From Bacteroidaceae bacterium (GTDB taxonomy: Bacteria; Bacteroidota; Bacteroidia; Bacteroidales; Bacteroidaceae): 64,000 nucleotides of DNA. Both the position numbers and the translations under genes were made by a program. Position 1 is the stretch's first letter; each line of letters opens with the position of its first letter. Below are positions 43,354-51,764 of the stretch, in pieces. Below the pieces are notes generated by a model. The model worked only from the letters and a program-made list of their open reading frames with translations. It was not told where the DNA came from and searched no databases. The stretch lies in contig JAFUWG010000054.1 in NCBI GenBank assembly GCA_017483605.1, positions 62,001-126,000 of the forward strand, written 5' to 3'.

Positions 43354-44593
43354 CGTAATAGTTAAGAAGTGAAAGATATTCAGAAGAATTCTCTTTATAT
43401 GCCTGATTCAAATAGTTATCTTCAATGATGCCATCTTCATCTTGAATACACTTCAAAGTCCCATCATGTATCTCGTAAATCGAGACTTTCTTTGGGTCAA
43501 TCCAAGCAGGATAAGAGTCAAAGTCTTTTTGCCTATCTGTAGGAATTCTATTTTTAACAAGCCCTCCCATCATACAGTTATTCAAAGAGAACAGAATGTA
43601 TGGACTATGAGTTGTCAATACTAATTGATGGTTTCTATCAGACGCATTTATTTGTTCCAACATATAATATACTAATTTCTGTTGGGTCTCTGGGAACAAA
43701 TTCAATTCGGGCTCTTCGATAATTACTTTGGAATAATTGTAATCAGAATCGAAGCCTATTGCAATATTTAAATCCCTCTGGATATCATAATATTCTTTTA
43801 CGGTTCGTTTATTATCGGCAACATCTATATTATTAAGTTTATTTTGAAGAATCTCAATCTGTTCTGTATTAAGATTCGCAAGTTTCGCTTTCAAATTAAC
43901 AATCTCAAATGGTGACTTCTGCCTCTCTTTCAAATATATAGTATTAACTATATGATTAAAAACGAGAATTAAAGGAGCAACAGACATCAATCCACTCGAA
44001 GCATGTCTCAGTTTGATAGGGGTTCCATCCTCTAATACAACATTATCACTATCACTTTCTTTATCATAGAAAAAGGACACATCACCAAGTGACCCTAAAG
44101 GTAATGGAAATTTTCTCGTACTATCCCAATCCTGCTTCGCATCAAACCAATCATACAAAAAGGACATCACATTGTCACGGGTTTCATTATATTTGCCAAT
44201 ACCTTTGATAGTCACGAAATTTCTTTCGGCTGGTATATACTCAATTTTCTCATTTCGGAATATGTTCTTGCTACTCACGTTAGTATTAACGACAAGGTCT
44301 TCCACCTTTTTACCAGGAAAGATAATATGACAATTTTCACTCTTATATTCAATGTGTGAATTGTCATTGAAATAACCATCTTCCAGATTATGAAATTCTA
44401 TGAGTTCCTTGTAGAAATCCTTTTGCAACTTTGTCGATAATATCACATTTTTCTCAAACCAAGAACAATAACTAATAATCTTGGCAATGGTACTTTTACC
44501 ACTGCTTTGAGGTCCCATGAATACATTTATCTTATTCAAATCAAGTTCAACTTCTTTGATTGGACCTATATTTTTAATAATAATATGTGCCAT
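43340..44593 (-). CDS. ABC-type AAA ATPase (AAA_15/OLD-like, no Toprim domain)
   Basis: A 417-residue SMC/ABC-like ATPase. Walker A is GPQSSGKST at 27-35, a signature-like helix HASSGLMS at 197-204, Walker B IIEEPE at 291-296, and the switch histidine TTHSP at 327-331. The protein ends soon after the ATPase core with no Toprim nuclease domain, unlike OLD nucleases. It is similar in layout to the ATPase halves of two-gene defence systems such as PARIS and Septu. The gene is markedly AT-rich compared with the helicase upstream. It follows mod by 27 bases and overlaps the putative nuclease gene. Confidence 0.85.
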   Translation of the reverse strand: MAHIIIKNIGPIKEVELDLNKINVFMGPQSSGKSTIAKIISYCSWFEKNVILSTKLQKDFYKELIEFHNLEDGYFNDNSHIEYKSENCHIIFPGKKVEDLVVNTNVSSKNIFRNEKIEYIPAERNFVTIKGIGKYNETRDNVMSFLYDWFDAKQDWDSTRKFPLPLGSLGDVSFFYDKESDSDNVVLEDGTPIKLRHASSGLMSVAPLILVFNHIVNTIYLKERQKSPFEIVNLKAKLANLNTEQIEILQNKLNNIDVADNKRTVKEYYDIQRDLNIAIGFDSDYNYSKVIIEEPELNLFPETQQKLVYYMLEQINASDRNHQLVLTTHSPYILFSLNNCMMGGLVKNRIPTDRQKDFDSYPAWIDPKKVSIYEIHDGTLKCIQDEDGIIEDNYLNQAYKENSSEYLSLLNYYDDEE

Positions 44594-44620
44594 ATTGTTT
44601 ATTTAGGTTTTAGTTTCTAT

Positions 44621-46288
44621 TTAAAATAACGTGCCTTGCACGGGTTTATTGTCTTCGGTTGTGGGTTCGTCGTCGGTGAAGTCGGCATCGGGGTCTTCTT
44701 CGAGGTCGAGTGGGGGCATGTCGATGATGTTGAGGGAGTAGTCGTCCTTGTTGAACTCGCAACGACCGAGGAGCATCTGGGGAATTTTCTTCACGGTGAT
44801 GCGGGTGGCGTGGTTGGTGCATTCCTTTTGGAAAGCGGTGCAGCAGATGAGGAGGCTTTCATCCTCCTGCATGGTTTCGCTGATGGCATCGAGACTTTCC
44901 ACGGTGAGGAACTGGGTGGTGGTGTAGATGTAGTCGTGCTCCGAACTTTGACCTTGTTTCCAGTAGAGGGTGCTGTCTGGCTGATAGGTGTAGCCTTCCT
45001 GTTTCGCCATCGCTGCGGCAAGCATGTCGGCATTATATTCTTTGTTGATGACGAGGTTGCCGAACTTGTCTTCCTTCAGCAGACTTGGAGCCAGTTCGTA
45101 GAACTTAAAGCCGCTGCCGCCTTTCCAGTTCTGCGCCTTGCTGATACCGCCTTGGTCGGTGCCATCAGTCACTTTCATCAGGCGGGGAACACACAATGAG
45201 TATGCTTGGTCTCCAAGTTCAACTCCAATATATTTTCTTCCCATTTTCTGGGCAACAGCGGCAGTTGTACCAGAGCCGAGGAAACTATCAAGAACTATGT
45301 CGCCAGGCGTTGTACATAATTTTAGAATACGTTCTACTAGACGTTCTGGTTTCGGAGTTTCAAAAGGATTATTTTCTTTGGGAAATAATTGTTTAATTTC
45401 CTTTTTGGCTTCTTGGTTATCTCCAACTTCATCCCTAAACCATATTGTTTTGCATGCAACACCCTGTTTAACTTCTGACAGAAACTTCTTCACTGCTGGC
45501 ACATTAGTCCCAGAATCTCCGAACCAGATGCGATTATCTTTTATTTTTTCTTGCATAACAGATTCTGTGTACAACCAACATCTTCCTGCTGGTAGTGAAT
45601 AATCTAATCCATTCGGGGCATGTAAAACATAAAATTGACTTTTTGTACCATGTCCAGCTTGTGCTGTGGAGTCAGAAGCTTTCCAAGGGCCTCTTGGATC
45701 ATTATCTCTGTTTGTATAGCGAGCATTCATTTCTTTTGTACGTGGTAAAAGGAAGGGATGCCATAATTCTTTATTTTTTGCATATACTAAGATAAAGTCA
45801 TGGCTGTCAGATAACCATTTTGCAGCATTTTGTGGTGAATACTTTTTCTCCCATATCGCATTAGCCACAAAATTATTTCTGCCAAAGATTTCGTCACAGA
45901 TAACTTTGCAATATGCTTGTTCATTGTCATCTAATGAAATCCAAAGAGTTCCTTCTTTCTTATCTAACAAGTTATATAAAATTTGTATGCGTTCTCTCAT
46001 CAACGACAGCCAAATAGAATGTTCGATTCCATCATCATAATGCTCAAAGGCACTACCCGTATTATATGGTGGGTCTATATAAATGCACTTTACCCTACCC
46101 GAATACTCCTGTTCCAATGCTTTCAACGCCAAAAGATTGTCACCGTGAATGAGCATATTGCCACTCTCGGTGTCACCATAACTATATTGAGGGTCTTCAA
46201 TGAGAATCCGAGGTTCGATTGCCTCCCGCTTCTCATCCTTCCCAATCCAAGTCAATTCTAACTTTTGTAGTTTATCTTGTGCCATCAT
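44621..46288 (-). CDS. mod: Type III DNA adenine methyltransferase (Mod)
   Basis: A 555-residue beta-class N6-adenine methylase. The catalytic motif DPPYNTGSA is at 72-80 and comes before the AdoMet-binding motif LDSFLGSGTTAA at 333-344, the order of the beta class; the target-recognition region lies between (about 130-320). Mod sets the specificity of the type III system and is needed for Res to cut. The first about 365 codons are AT-rich, and the last 190 codons much richer in GC and in Glu/Asp, so the gene looks mosaic. It begins three bases after the DUF1016 stop. Confidence 0.94.
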   Translation of the reverse strand: MMAQDKLQKLELTWIGKDEKREAIEPRILIEDPQYSYGDTESGNMLIHGDNLLALKALEQEYSGRVKCIYIDPPYNTGSAFEHYDDGIEHSIWLSLMRERIQILYNLLDKKEGTLWISLDDNEQAYCKVICDEIFGRNNFVANAIWEKKYSPQNAAKWLSDSHDFILVYAKNKELWHPFLLPRTKEMNARYTNRDNDPRGPWKASDSTAQAGHGTKSQFYVLHAPNGLDYSLPAGRCWLYTESVMQEKIKDNRIWFGDSGTNVPAVKKFLSEVKQGVACKTIWFRDEVGDNQEAKKEIKQLFPKENNPFETPKPERLVERILKLCTTPGDIVLDSFLGSGTTAAVAQKMGRKYIGVELGDQAYSLCVPRLMKVTDGTDQGGISKAQNWKGGSGFKFYELAPSLLKEDKFGNLVINKEYNADMLAAAMAKQEGYTYQPDSTLYWKQGQSSEHDYIYTTTQFLTVESLDAISETMQEDESLLICCTAFQKECTNHATRITVKKIPQMLLGRCEFNKDDYSLNIIDMPPLDLEEDPDADFTDDEPTTEDNKPVQGTLF

Positions 46289-46291
46289 TCT

Positions 46292-46933
46292 TCAATTTCT
46301 GAGTTCTCGTTCAATATCTTCAATGCTCGGTAATGTGCTTTTGAAATCTTTCGGATATAGTTTGGAAAGTTCATATTCAGAAATACCCAGCGGATTGTTA
46401 TAACCTTCGAGGGCATATTGGGCTATGACATCATCTTTGCTTTTGCAAATTAGTAAGCCAACTGTAGGGCTGTCGCCATCACGCTTCAAAACATGATTGG
46501 CACATGAAACGTATCCACTTAATTGTCCTAAGAAGGCTGGTTCAAGCATCCCATTTTGTTTCACTTCACCCACAACTTGTGGGTGTTCCACTGTACTATT
46601 TCTCTTTTCTTGTACACCCACAAGTTGTGGGTGTCCTGAAATAAAGGGTTTGTAGAGTATATAAAAACGCCTTGTATACTGAAGATTTGTGATGGAAAGT
46701 CCTTGTAAATTTGGAATGGCGGTTTGCAAATCTTCATGAAGATTTTTCCAGAAATTTTCCGTCCATCGTTCATCTGCCTTCATTTCAACAATGTCTCTAC
46801 CCAGTTCCCAATAGAACTGGATTAACTCACCATTCACTCTCACCGCAGCCTTTATCTGGCTTTTCCGAAAACGAAGGCTTAGGTCTTTTATCCAATTGGC
46901 ATACTCGCCATCTATTTTTACTAATTTACTCAT
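46292..46933 (-). CDS. DUF1016 (YhcG-type) protein with internal deletion
   Basis: A 213-residue protein against about 340 for the family. The DUF1016 N-terminal domain is present (ANWIKDLSLRFRKSQIKAAV through LSITNLQYTRRFYILY). The C-terminal end of the PD-(D/E)XK domain is present too (LGQLSGYVSCANHVLK, VGLLICKSKDDVIAQYALEG). The roughly 120 residues normally between them, with the active-site aspartate strand, are replaced by a short segment with two palindrome-encoded repeats (GHPQLVGV and EHPQVVGE). EVK just before the rejoining point may mimic the ExK motif. Catalysis is doubtful. The start at 46933 overlaps the helicase stop as ATGA; another ATG lies at 46945. Confidence 0.8.
   Translation of the reverse strand: MSKLVKIDGEYANWIKDLSLRFRKSQIKAAVRVNGELIQFYWELGRDIVEMKADERWTENFWKNLHEDLQTAIPNLQGLSITNLQYTRRFYILYKPFISGHPQLVGVQEKRNSTVEHPQVVGEVKQNGMLEPAFLGQLSGYVSCANHVLKRDGDSPTVGLLICKSKDDVIAQYALEGYNNPLGISEYELSKLYPKDFKSTLPSIEDIERELRN
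46567..46634 (-). repeat. Two in-frame palindromes inside the DUF1016 gene
   Basis: CACCCACAACTTGTGGGTG at 46567-46585 and the same core extended to 21 bases at 46614-46634 have 9- and 10-bp arms around one central base. They are 47 bp apart and both are read in the same frame as HPQ(L/V)VG. Confidence 0.9.
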
Positions 46934-49824
46934 ACAATCCTCCATCTTATATTAAACAAAGTTTCTTCACTCTCTTTCTTCTGCCGAAGGGCTTGTTCCA
47001 CCTCGTCGAAGAGTCGGTCTTTCTTGGCATCCACCTCGTCTTGGGCTTCGAAGAGACTGCGACGCTTTTCACTACGCCGCTTTTCGAGGTCTTTCACTTG
47101 GCGTTGTGCCTCGATTTTTTCTTCCAGCCGAGTCAGTTTTCGTGCTTCTGCCTTGCGAAGTTTGATTTCTGCGTCGAGGTCGCTGATTTCTCGTTCCAAG
47201 CCAATCTTGATGTCATCTGCCCACAAGTTGAGTTTGTCGATTTCGGTCTCAAAAAACGCTTGGTTCCGCTGGTAGTTCTCCTCCTTAGCCGTTCCTTTCT
47301 GCTGCTGAATGTCTTGCAGAAGCCACTCAGCCATCTCTGCATTCATCTGGGCGTGCCTCCCCTCTTGGGCATTGAGGGAAAAGAGACGTTCCGCCACATC
47401 AGAAGGGAGCATCTGCCCATCGTCCGTGTAGCAAGCCATCAGCAAATGGTCTTCAGGTTCTGATGCTTCGATGGTGTATTTGTCCACTCTGAGCCATCCA
47501 GTTTTCCCGATGTAGTTTTCTAACATGCCCACTTTGACGGGCGTGTTGCTGTAGTCAAAGATGACTTCATGCGATGGCAGGTCAAGGGCTTGATACCCCT
47601 TCAAGATGCTTTGTGCCAACGGATGCCCCACACGATACACCTGTGCATGGTCGGGAATGCGTACATCGCTCTTGCGTTCCCCCTCTTTGGGCACCACCAT
47701 GCAATAGGCAACCCCGTTCTCTCCCACAAACGAGTGGGCTTCTTCATCAAAGGTGGCATGACCCTCCAACGCATACTTTGTCAGTTCCCAAAGCCGCTTC
47801 TCGAAGAGATTGAGGTTGGTGAGACTTGCTGCCAAATGAAGCCTCAGTTTCTCACCAACTGACTCATCGAAGTTCTCCAACAAGGTGGAACGTGCTTTCA
47901 GCATCTTGTCTGAAATCTCCGAACGCAACTCCTCTTGCAACTGGTCGAAAGCCTGTTCGATTTCCTCCGTGGTGCGGCATTCATTATAAATCTGTGTGAT
48001 GCGTTTCTCAAAGTCCACCCCGTTGCCAATGCTTCCCAACACTTCGTCGCTGGCACCAAACACACCGCTGAACAGTTGGAATTTCTCGTTCAGCAACTCA
48101 TAGACACGCACATCGGCAGCGTTACGTTTGTTAAGGAAGTTGATGACCACCACATCATGCTCCTGACCATAACGATGACAGCGACCTATCCGCTGTTCAA
48201 TGCGTTGTGGATTCCACGGCATATCGTAGTTGACCACCAGCGAACAAAACTGCAAGTTGATACCTTCAGCCGCCGCCTCTGTGGCAATCATGATGGTGGC
48301 TTGGTCGCGAAAAAACTCCACAATGGCAGCACGCTTATCGGCAGTAGCCGAACCGGTCACCTTGCTGCTTCCTTTATACTTTTCCAACCATGCTTTGTAG
48401 ATGGCAGTTGACTGCTTGTCGCTGTTTGAGCCGTTGAACAAGACGACTTTCCCCTTGTAGCCGTTTCTCTCAAACAACTCAAAGAGAAAATCCTGTGTGC
48501 GTCTTGACTCGGTGAAGAGTAAGGCTTTCTTGTTAGCCCCCAACTTCTCCAGTTCCTCGAATCCCTTGTTCAGTGCAATGAACAGGTGCTCAGCCTTGCT
48601 GTTCTTGCGAATCTTTGCTGCCAAAGTCTGAAACTCTCGCAGGTCAGCCAACTCTTTTTTGACTCCTTCGATTTCGTAAGGATGCAGTATGTTCTCCTCT
48701 GCCACCATCATTCTCGTCTCTTCTTCCTCTTCGTCATTCAACCAATAGTCGAGGTTGTCATCCAGACCGTCAAAGTCAAGTGTGGTCGTGTCCAACTCCA
48801 CTTTCACGTCTTGATGGCGAAGCATCTCTTCCAATCGTTCGATGAGTCGGGTCAATGTGCCATAGATGGCGTATGTGGACGAAGCCAAGAGCTTACGCAG
48901 AATCATCGTCATCAGTTGTCGCTGACTGTTGGGCAGAGCGTAAAGACGTGGGCGTTGCAGGTAGGCAGAGACTAACTCGTAGAGTTTCTGTTCGTTGTCC
49001 GTAGGATAATACTCCTCACAGATGGCGATACGCTTGGTGTACTTAATGTATTCCAGCACCTGTCGCCGAAGGGTTCGCTTGCACACCGGTTGAAGGCGAT
49101 TCCGCAACAGGCAATAATCATTGTCCGTCAGAATCTTGCCAAACTGACTCTTGAAACTCTTCAGGTCGCCAAAGACAAACTCGTCGATGATGGAGACCAA
49201 TCCATATAGTTCAAGGATGGAGTTCTGCAAAGGAGTAGCGGTCAGCAAAACCTTTTTTCTTTTGGCAAGAGCCTCCTTAATGGTGTTGGCAATTCGGTTG
49301 TTTGGCTTATAGACATTGCGAAGTCGGTGTGCCTCATCAATCACGGCTAAATCCCAAGGCGTCTGGCGGAGATATGCCGCTTTCGCCCTTGCAAACTGAT
49401 AGGAGCAGATAATGATGCCATCCTTTTTGAAGGGGTTAAGGTTGCCCAATTCTATCTCCTGATTGAAACTCTTCGCCTCCAATATGTAAGAAGGTAAAAA
49501 GAATTTCTCCATCAATTCTGCCGACCACTGCTTGCGCAAGTTGGCTGGGCAGATAATCAACAAACGGCGTTTGTGCTCTGCCCAATGTTGCGAGAGAATG
49601 ATACCCGCTTCAATCGTCTTTCCCAACCCCACCTCGTCTGCCAAGATAGCACCATGCGACATGGGAGACTTGAAGGCAAAGAGGGCTGCATCAATCTGGT
49701 GGGGAGTCAAATCGACTTGGGCATCGTGGAGCGACGCCGTCAATTTGTCCAGATTATTGGCAGGGAGCCTCCTTGTCAAGAAATGGGCAAAATACTTTGC
49801 GTGGTATGGGGTTATACAAGCCAT
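46930..49824 (-). CDS. SNF2/HepA-like helicase
   Basis: A 964-residue SF2 ATPase of the Swi2/Snf2-RapA group. Walker A is ILADEVGLGKTIEAG (motif I about 64-71), DEAH in AVIDEAHRLRN (about 163-166), LLTATPLQNS as motif III, and EQRIGRCHRYGQ as motif VI. The last 130 residues form a charged coiled coil (EREISDLDAEIKLRKAEARK). Related helicases occur in DISARM and other defence loci as DNA translocases. I choose the start at 49824 because TAACTTTG at 49858-49851 would start the transcript downstream of the ATG at 49863. It is the first gene of the defence operon. Confidence 0.88.
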   Translation of the reverse strand: MACITPYHAKYFAHFLTRRLPANNLDKLTASLHDAQVDLTPHQIDAALFAFKSPMSHGAILADEVGLGKTIEAGIILSQHWAEHKRRLLIICPANLRKQWSAELMEKFFLPSYILEAKSFNQEIELGNLNPFKKDGIIICSYQFARAKAAYLRQTPWDLAVIDEAHRLRNVYKPNNRIANTIKEALAKRKKVLLTATPLQNSILELYGLVSIIDEFVFGDLKSFKSQFGKILTDNDYCLLRNRLQPVCKRTLRRQVLEYIKYTKRIAICEEYYPTDNEQKLYELVSAYLQRPRLYALPNSQRQLMTMILRKLLASSTYAIYGTLTRLIERLEEMLRHQDVKVELDTTTLDFDGLDDNLDYWLNDEEEEETRMMVAEENILHPYEIEGVKKELADLREFQTLAAKIRKNSKAEHLFIALNKGFEELEKLGANKKALLFTESRRTQDFLFELFERNGYKGKVVLFNGSNSDKQSTAIYKAWLEKYKGSSKVTGSATADKRAAIVEFFRDQATIMIATEAAAEGINLQFCSLVVNYDMPWNPQRIEQRIGRCHRYGQEHDVVVINFLNKRNAADVRVYELLNEKFQLFSGVFGASDEVLGSIGNGVDFEKRITQIYNECRTTEEIEQAFDQLQEELRSEISDKMLKARSTLLENFDESVGEKLRLHLAASLTNLNLFEKRLWELTKYALEGHATFDEEAHSFVGENGVAYCMVVPKEGERKSDVRIPDHAQVYRVGHPLAQSILKGYQALDLPSHEVIFDYSNTPVKVGMLENYIGKTGWLRVDKYTIEASEPEDHLLMACYTDDGQMLPSDVAERLFSLNAQEGRHAQMNAEMAEWLLQDIQQQKGTAKEENYQRNQAFFETEIDKLNLWADDIKIGLEREISDLDAEIKLRKAEARKLTRLEEKIEAQRQVKDLEKRRSEKRRSLFEAQDEVDAKKDRLFDEVEQALRQKKESEETLFNIRWRIV

Positions 49825-49850
49825 TAAACGGTAATGTGGAATTTCGCCTA

Positions 49851-49858
49851 CAAAGTTA
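49851..49858 (-). promoter_or_regulatory. -7 box of the defence operon
   Basis: The minus strand reads TAACTTTG, 26 bases before the ATG at 49824. The -33 element is weak. No other box is evident between here and the res gene. Confidence 0.6.
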
Positions 49859-50052
49859 GTCATTTTATTTCAAATATTCGTCTGCAGGTAGAAATTTGTT
49901 TGTTTTTTGAAGGAAAAAGCATGGATGCTTCGGAGGGGTGTATTCGCTTGTTGGATAAAACTTTATTGTGAGTTCATGATTTGCTGTGACGAATGTCCCA
50001 TTTTATTTATGTGTCGTGGTTTTTGTTTTCTCTTGCCGCAGAAGTGTGAAAT

Positions 50053-50182
50053 ATTTGGCTTGAATACAACTTCCAATTTGGCTTGATTACAAAAAGTGAT
50101 TTGGCTTGAATACAGAATATTGTCATCAAGCCAAATTGATTGTTATATTCAAGCCAAATTAGAATGTGTAATCAGGCTAAAT
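50053..50182. repeat. Six-unit mirrored array, 23-bp period
   Basis: Three direct 16-bp units start at 50053, 50076 and 50099 (ATTTGGCTTGAATACA, one A-to-T change in unit 2). Three inverted units end at 50136, 50159 and 50182 (for example TGTCATCAAGCCAAAT). Each step is exactly 23 bp with seven-base spacers and a six-base centre. It lies in a 498-base gap between the helicase start and the PAP2 gene. Apart from this array, a promoter box and a terminator I see nothing in that gap. Confidence 0.93.
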
Positions 50183-50260
50183 ATCTGAGAGGAATAAGGT
50201 AATAGATGATGAAGGTGAAAGGCAGGAGATAATGGAGGGGAGCGGCAGAAGATGTTTGTG

Positions 50261-50290
50261 CAAAAAGAAAGCCCCTGTTGGAACAGGGGC
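50261..50290 (-). terminator. Terminator of the bat operon
   Basis: GCCCCTGTT and AACAGGGGC (50271-50290) form a nine-bp stem; the minus strand continues TTTCTTTTTG. It lies 32 bases past the PAP2 stop. Confidence 0.85.
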
Positions 50291-50322
50291 AATGGATGGT
50301 TTTGTAGGGATGGGGGGAGGAT

Positions 50323-51015
50323 TTAGCCGATGCCTAAGGTCATGGCGAAGATGACAACTCCGATGTAGTTGAAGAAGATGATGGTCATGAAGGTGTCCAT
50401 GTCGCTCTTGAGATAGCCTGTGGGGGTGAACTGCTCGGAGATGAAGCGTTTCAAGCCAATTCTTGGATGCACAAAACGTTCCATGAGCCAATAGAAGAGC
50501 GTGCCAAGGATGGCACCCACGATGAAGCCAACTGTCACGTCGCCAAGGTAGTGAACACCGAGATAGAGGCGAGTGAAGGTGGTGGTGAATGACCAAAAGA
50601 AAAGAGTCACTGTCACTTTGGGACTACGAAAAAGCCACGAAAGGAAGGTCGCCATGCACATGGTGTTGCAGGCATGGCCTGAGAAGAAGCCGAAGCGTCC
50701 ACCTCGGTAGTTGCGAACCACATCAATGAAATACATCAACTGAGGGTCTTGGGTGGGTCGCCATCGTTCTACGGTCGGTTTGACGATGCCCGAACAGATG
50801 CGATCTGCCACAAAGATGAGCAGGGCGATTGTGACATATACCATCACCGCCTCTTTCCACGTGTTGTTCTTGAAGATAATGATGAGTAAGAAAAGGATGA
50901 CCAACGACCACGAAAAGGTATCGGTGACGGTGTACATGACATTGTCCCAGAAGAGGCTGTCGCTGCCATTGATGGCAAGTGTCAGTTGATGGTCTAACTC
51001 ATTGATGTCGTTCAT
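50323..51015 (-). CDS. PAP2-family phosphatase
   Basis: A membrane phosphatase of 230 residues with about six hydrophobic helices. The three PAP2 motifs are present: KPTVERWRP, SGH in FFSGHACNT, and RLYLGVHYLGD. Family members dephosphorylate phosphatidic acid, undecaprenyl pyrophosphate or lipid A. I start at 51015 (MNDINELDHQL), whose ATG overlaps the batE stop as ATGA; this coupling makes it the last gene of the bat operon. The lipid substrate is not known. Confidence 0.9.
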   Translation of the reverse strand: MNDINELDHQLTLAINGSDSLFWDNVMYTVTDTFSWSLVILFLLIIIFKNNTWKEAVMVYVTIALLIFVADRICSGIVKPTVERWRPTQDPQLMYFIDVVRNYRGGRFGFFSGHACNTMCMATFLSWLFRSPKVTVTLFFWSFTTTFTRLYLGVHYLGDVTVGFIVGAILGTLFYWLMERFVHPRIGLKRFISEQFTPTGYLKSDMDTFMTIIFFNYIGVVIFAMTLGIG

Positions 51016-51764
51016 ATTACTTCTGCGGTAGTTACAGGTATCCAACCTTGCTTTCCTTCTTCAAATTTCACTTCCATCCAACCCTTCATCGAGCCGTCAA
51101 GAATCTCAACTTTAGAGCCCTCGTGAATGAGGAACAAGTCGGTGCTCTTCTCGCTGGGCGAACTCTTTACCGTCACCACAGGCGAGAGGATGATGGCGGT
51201 GGTACGGTTCGTCTGTCCCACGTGTTGTGAAACGGCAGCCAAGTTGGCTATCACGGCAATAACAAGCAGCACCATCGCACCATAAACTCCCAACTTTCTT
51301 GTCCAAATCGGAGAGACAAACATATACACCAACACGCCCAAGAGCATCAGCACAAAGGCTGAAATGCCAAGGGTTGCCCATGCGTTGACGCTCATACAGT
51401 TGGTGAGATTTCGCCACCAAGTGACAAAAAACATCTCGGAGGGAGGAACCACCTTGTCGATCGTCTTTCCACGAGCCAAAGCAAGATTGGCACGAATGTC
51501 GCCATCGCCAGGGTCGAGCAAGAAGGCACGCTCATAGTTGAGCACAGCCAAAGGTATCTCGTCCAACTTATAGTAACAGTTTCCGAGGTTGTAGTACAGT
51601 TCCGCCGCAACACCATCATTCTTCAAGACCGCTTCGTAGGCAGCAGCAGCCTCGGTGTATTTTTCTTGTTCATAAAGAGCATCCGCCTCTACCTTTGAGG
51701 CTGCAAGCGTTACGCTACATGATAACTGAAAAATGATAATTGATAATGATAATATCTTTCTCAT
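51012..51764 (-). CDS. batE: BatE: TPR and SH3-like domain membrane protein
   Basis: A 250-residue protein. A signal peptide, TPR repeats (EADALYEQEKYTEAAAAYEA, ELYYNLGNCYYKLDEIPLAV), two membrane helices at about 128-150 and 160-180, and a C-terminal bacterial SH3-like domain (TVKSSPSEKSTDLFLIHEGS) define BatE. The Bat proteins form a periplasmic complex that helps Bacteroides withstand oxygen. It overlaps batD by four bases upstream and the PAP2 gene by four downstream. Confidence 0.88.
   Translation of the reverse strand: MRKILSLSIIIFQLSCSVTLAASKVEADALYEQEKYTEAAAAYEAVLKNDGVAAELYYNLGNCYYKLDEIPLAVLNYERAFLLDPGDGDIRANLALARGKTIDKVVPPSEMFFVTWWRNLTNCMSVNAWATLGISAFVLMLLGVLVYMFVSPIWTRKLGVYGAMVLLVIAVIANLAAVSQHVGQTNRTTAIILSPVVTVKSSPSEKSTDLFLIHEGSKVEILDGSMKGWMEVKFEEGKQGWIPVTTAEVI

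Noticed and set aside
50053-50182. Reading the 23-bp arrays as CRISPR or plasmid-origin iterons
   Set aside because: Units are too short, half are inverted, spacers are 7-8 bases, and no cas or replication gene is near.
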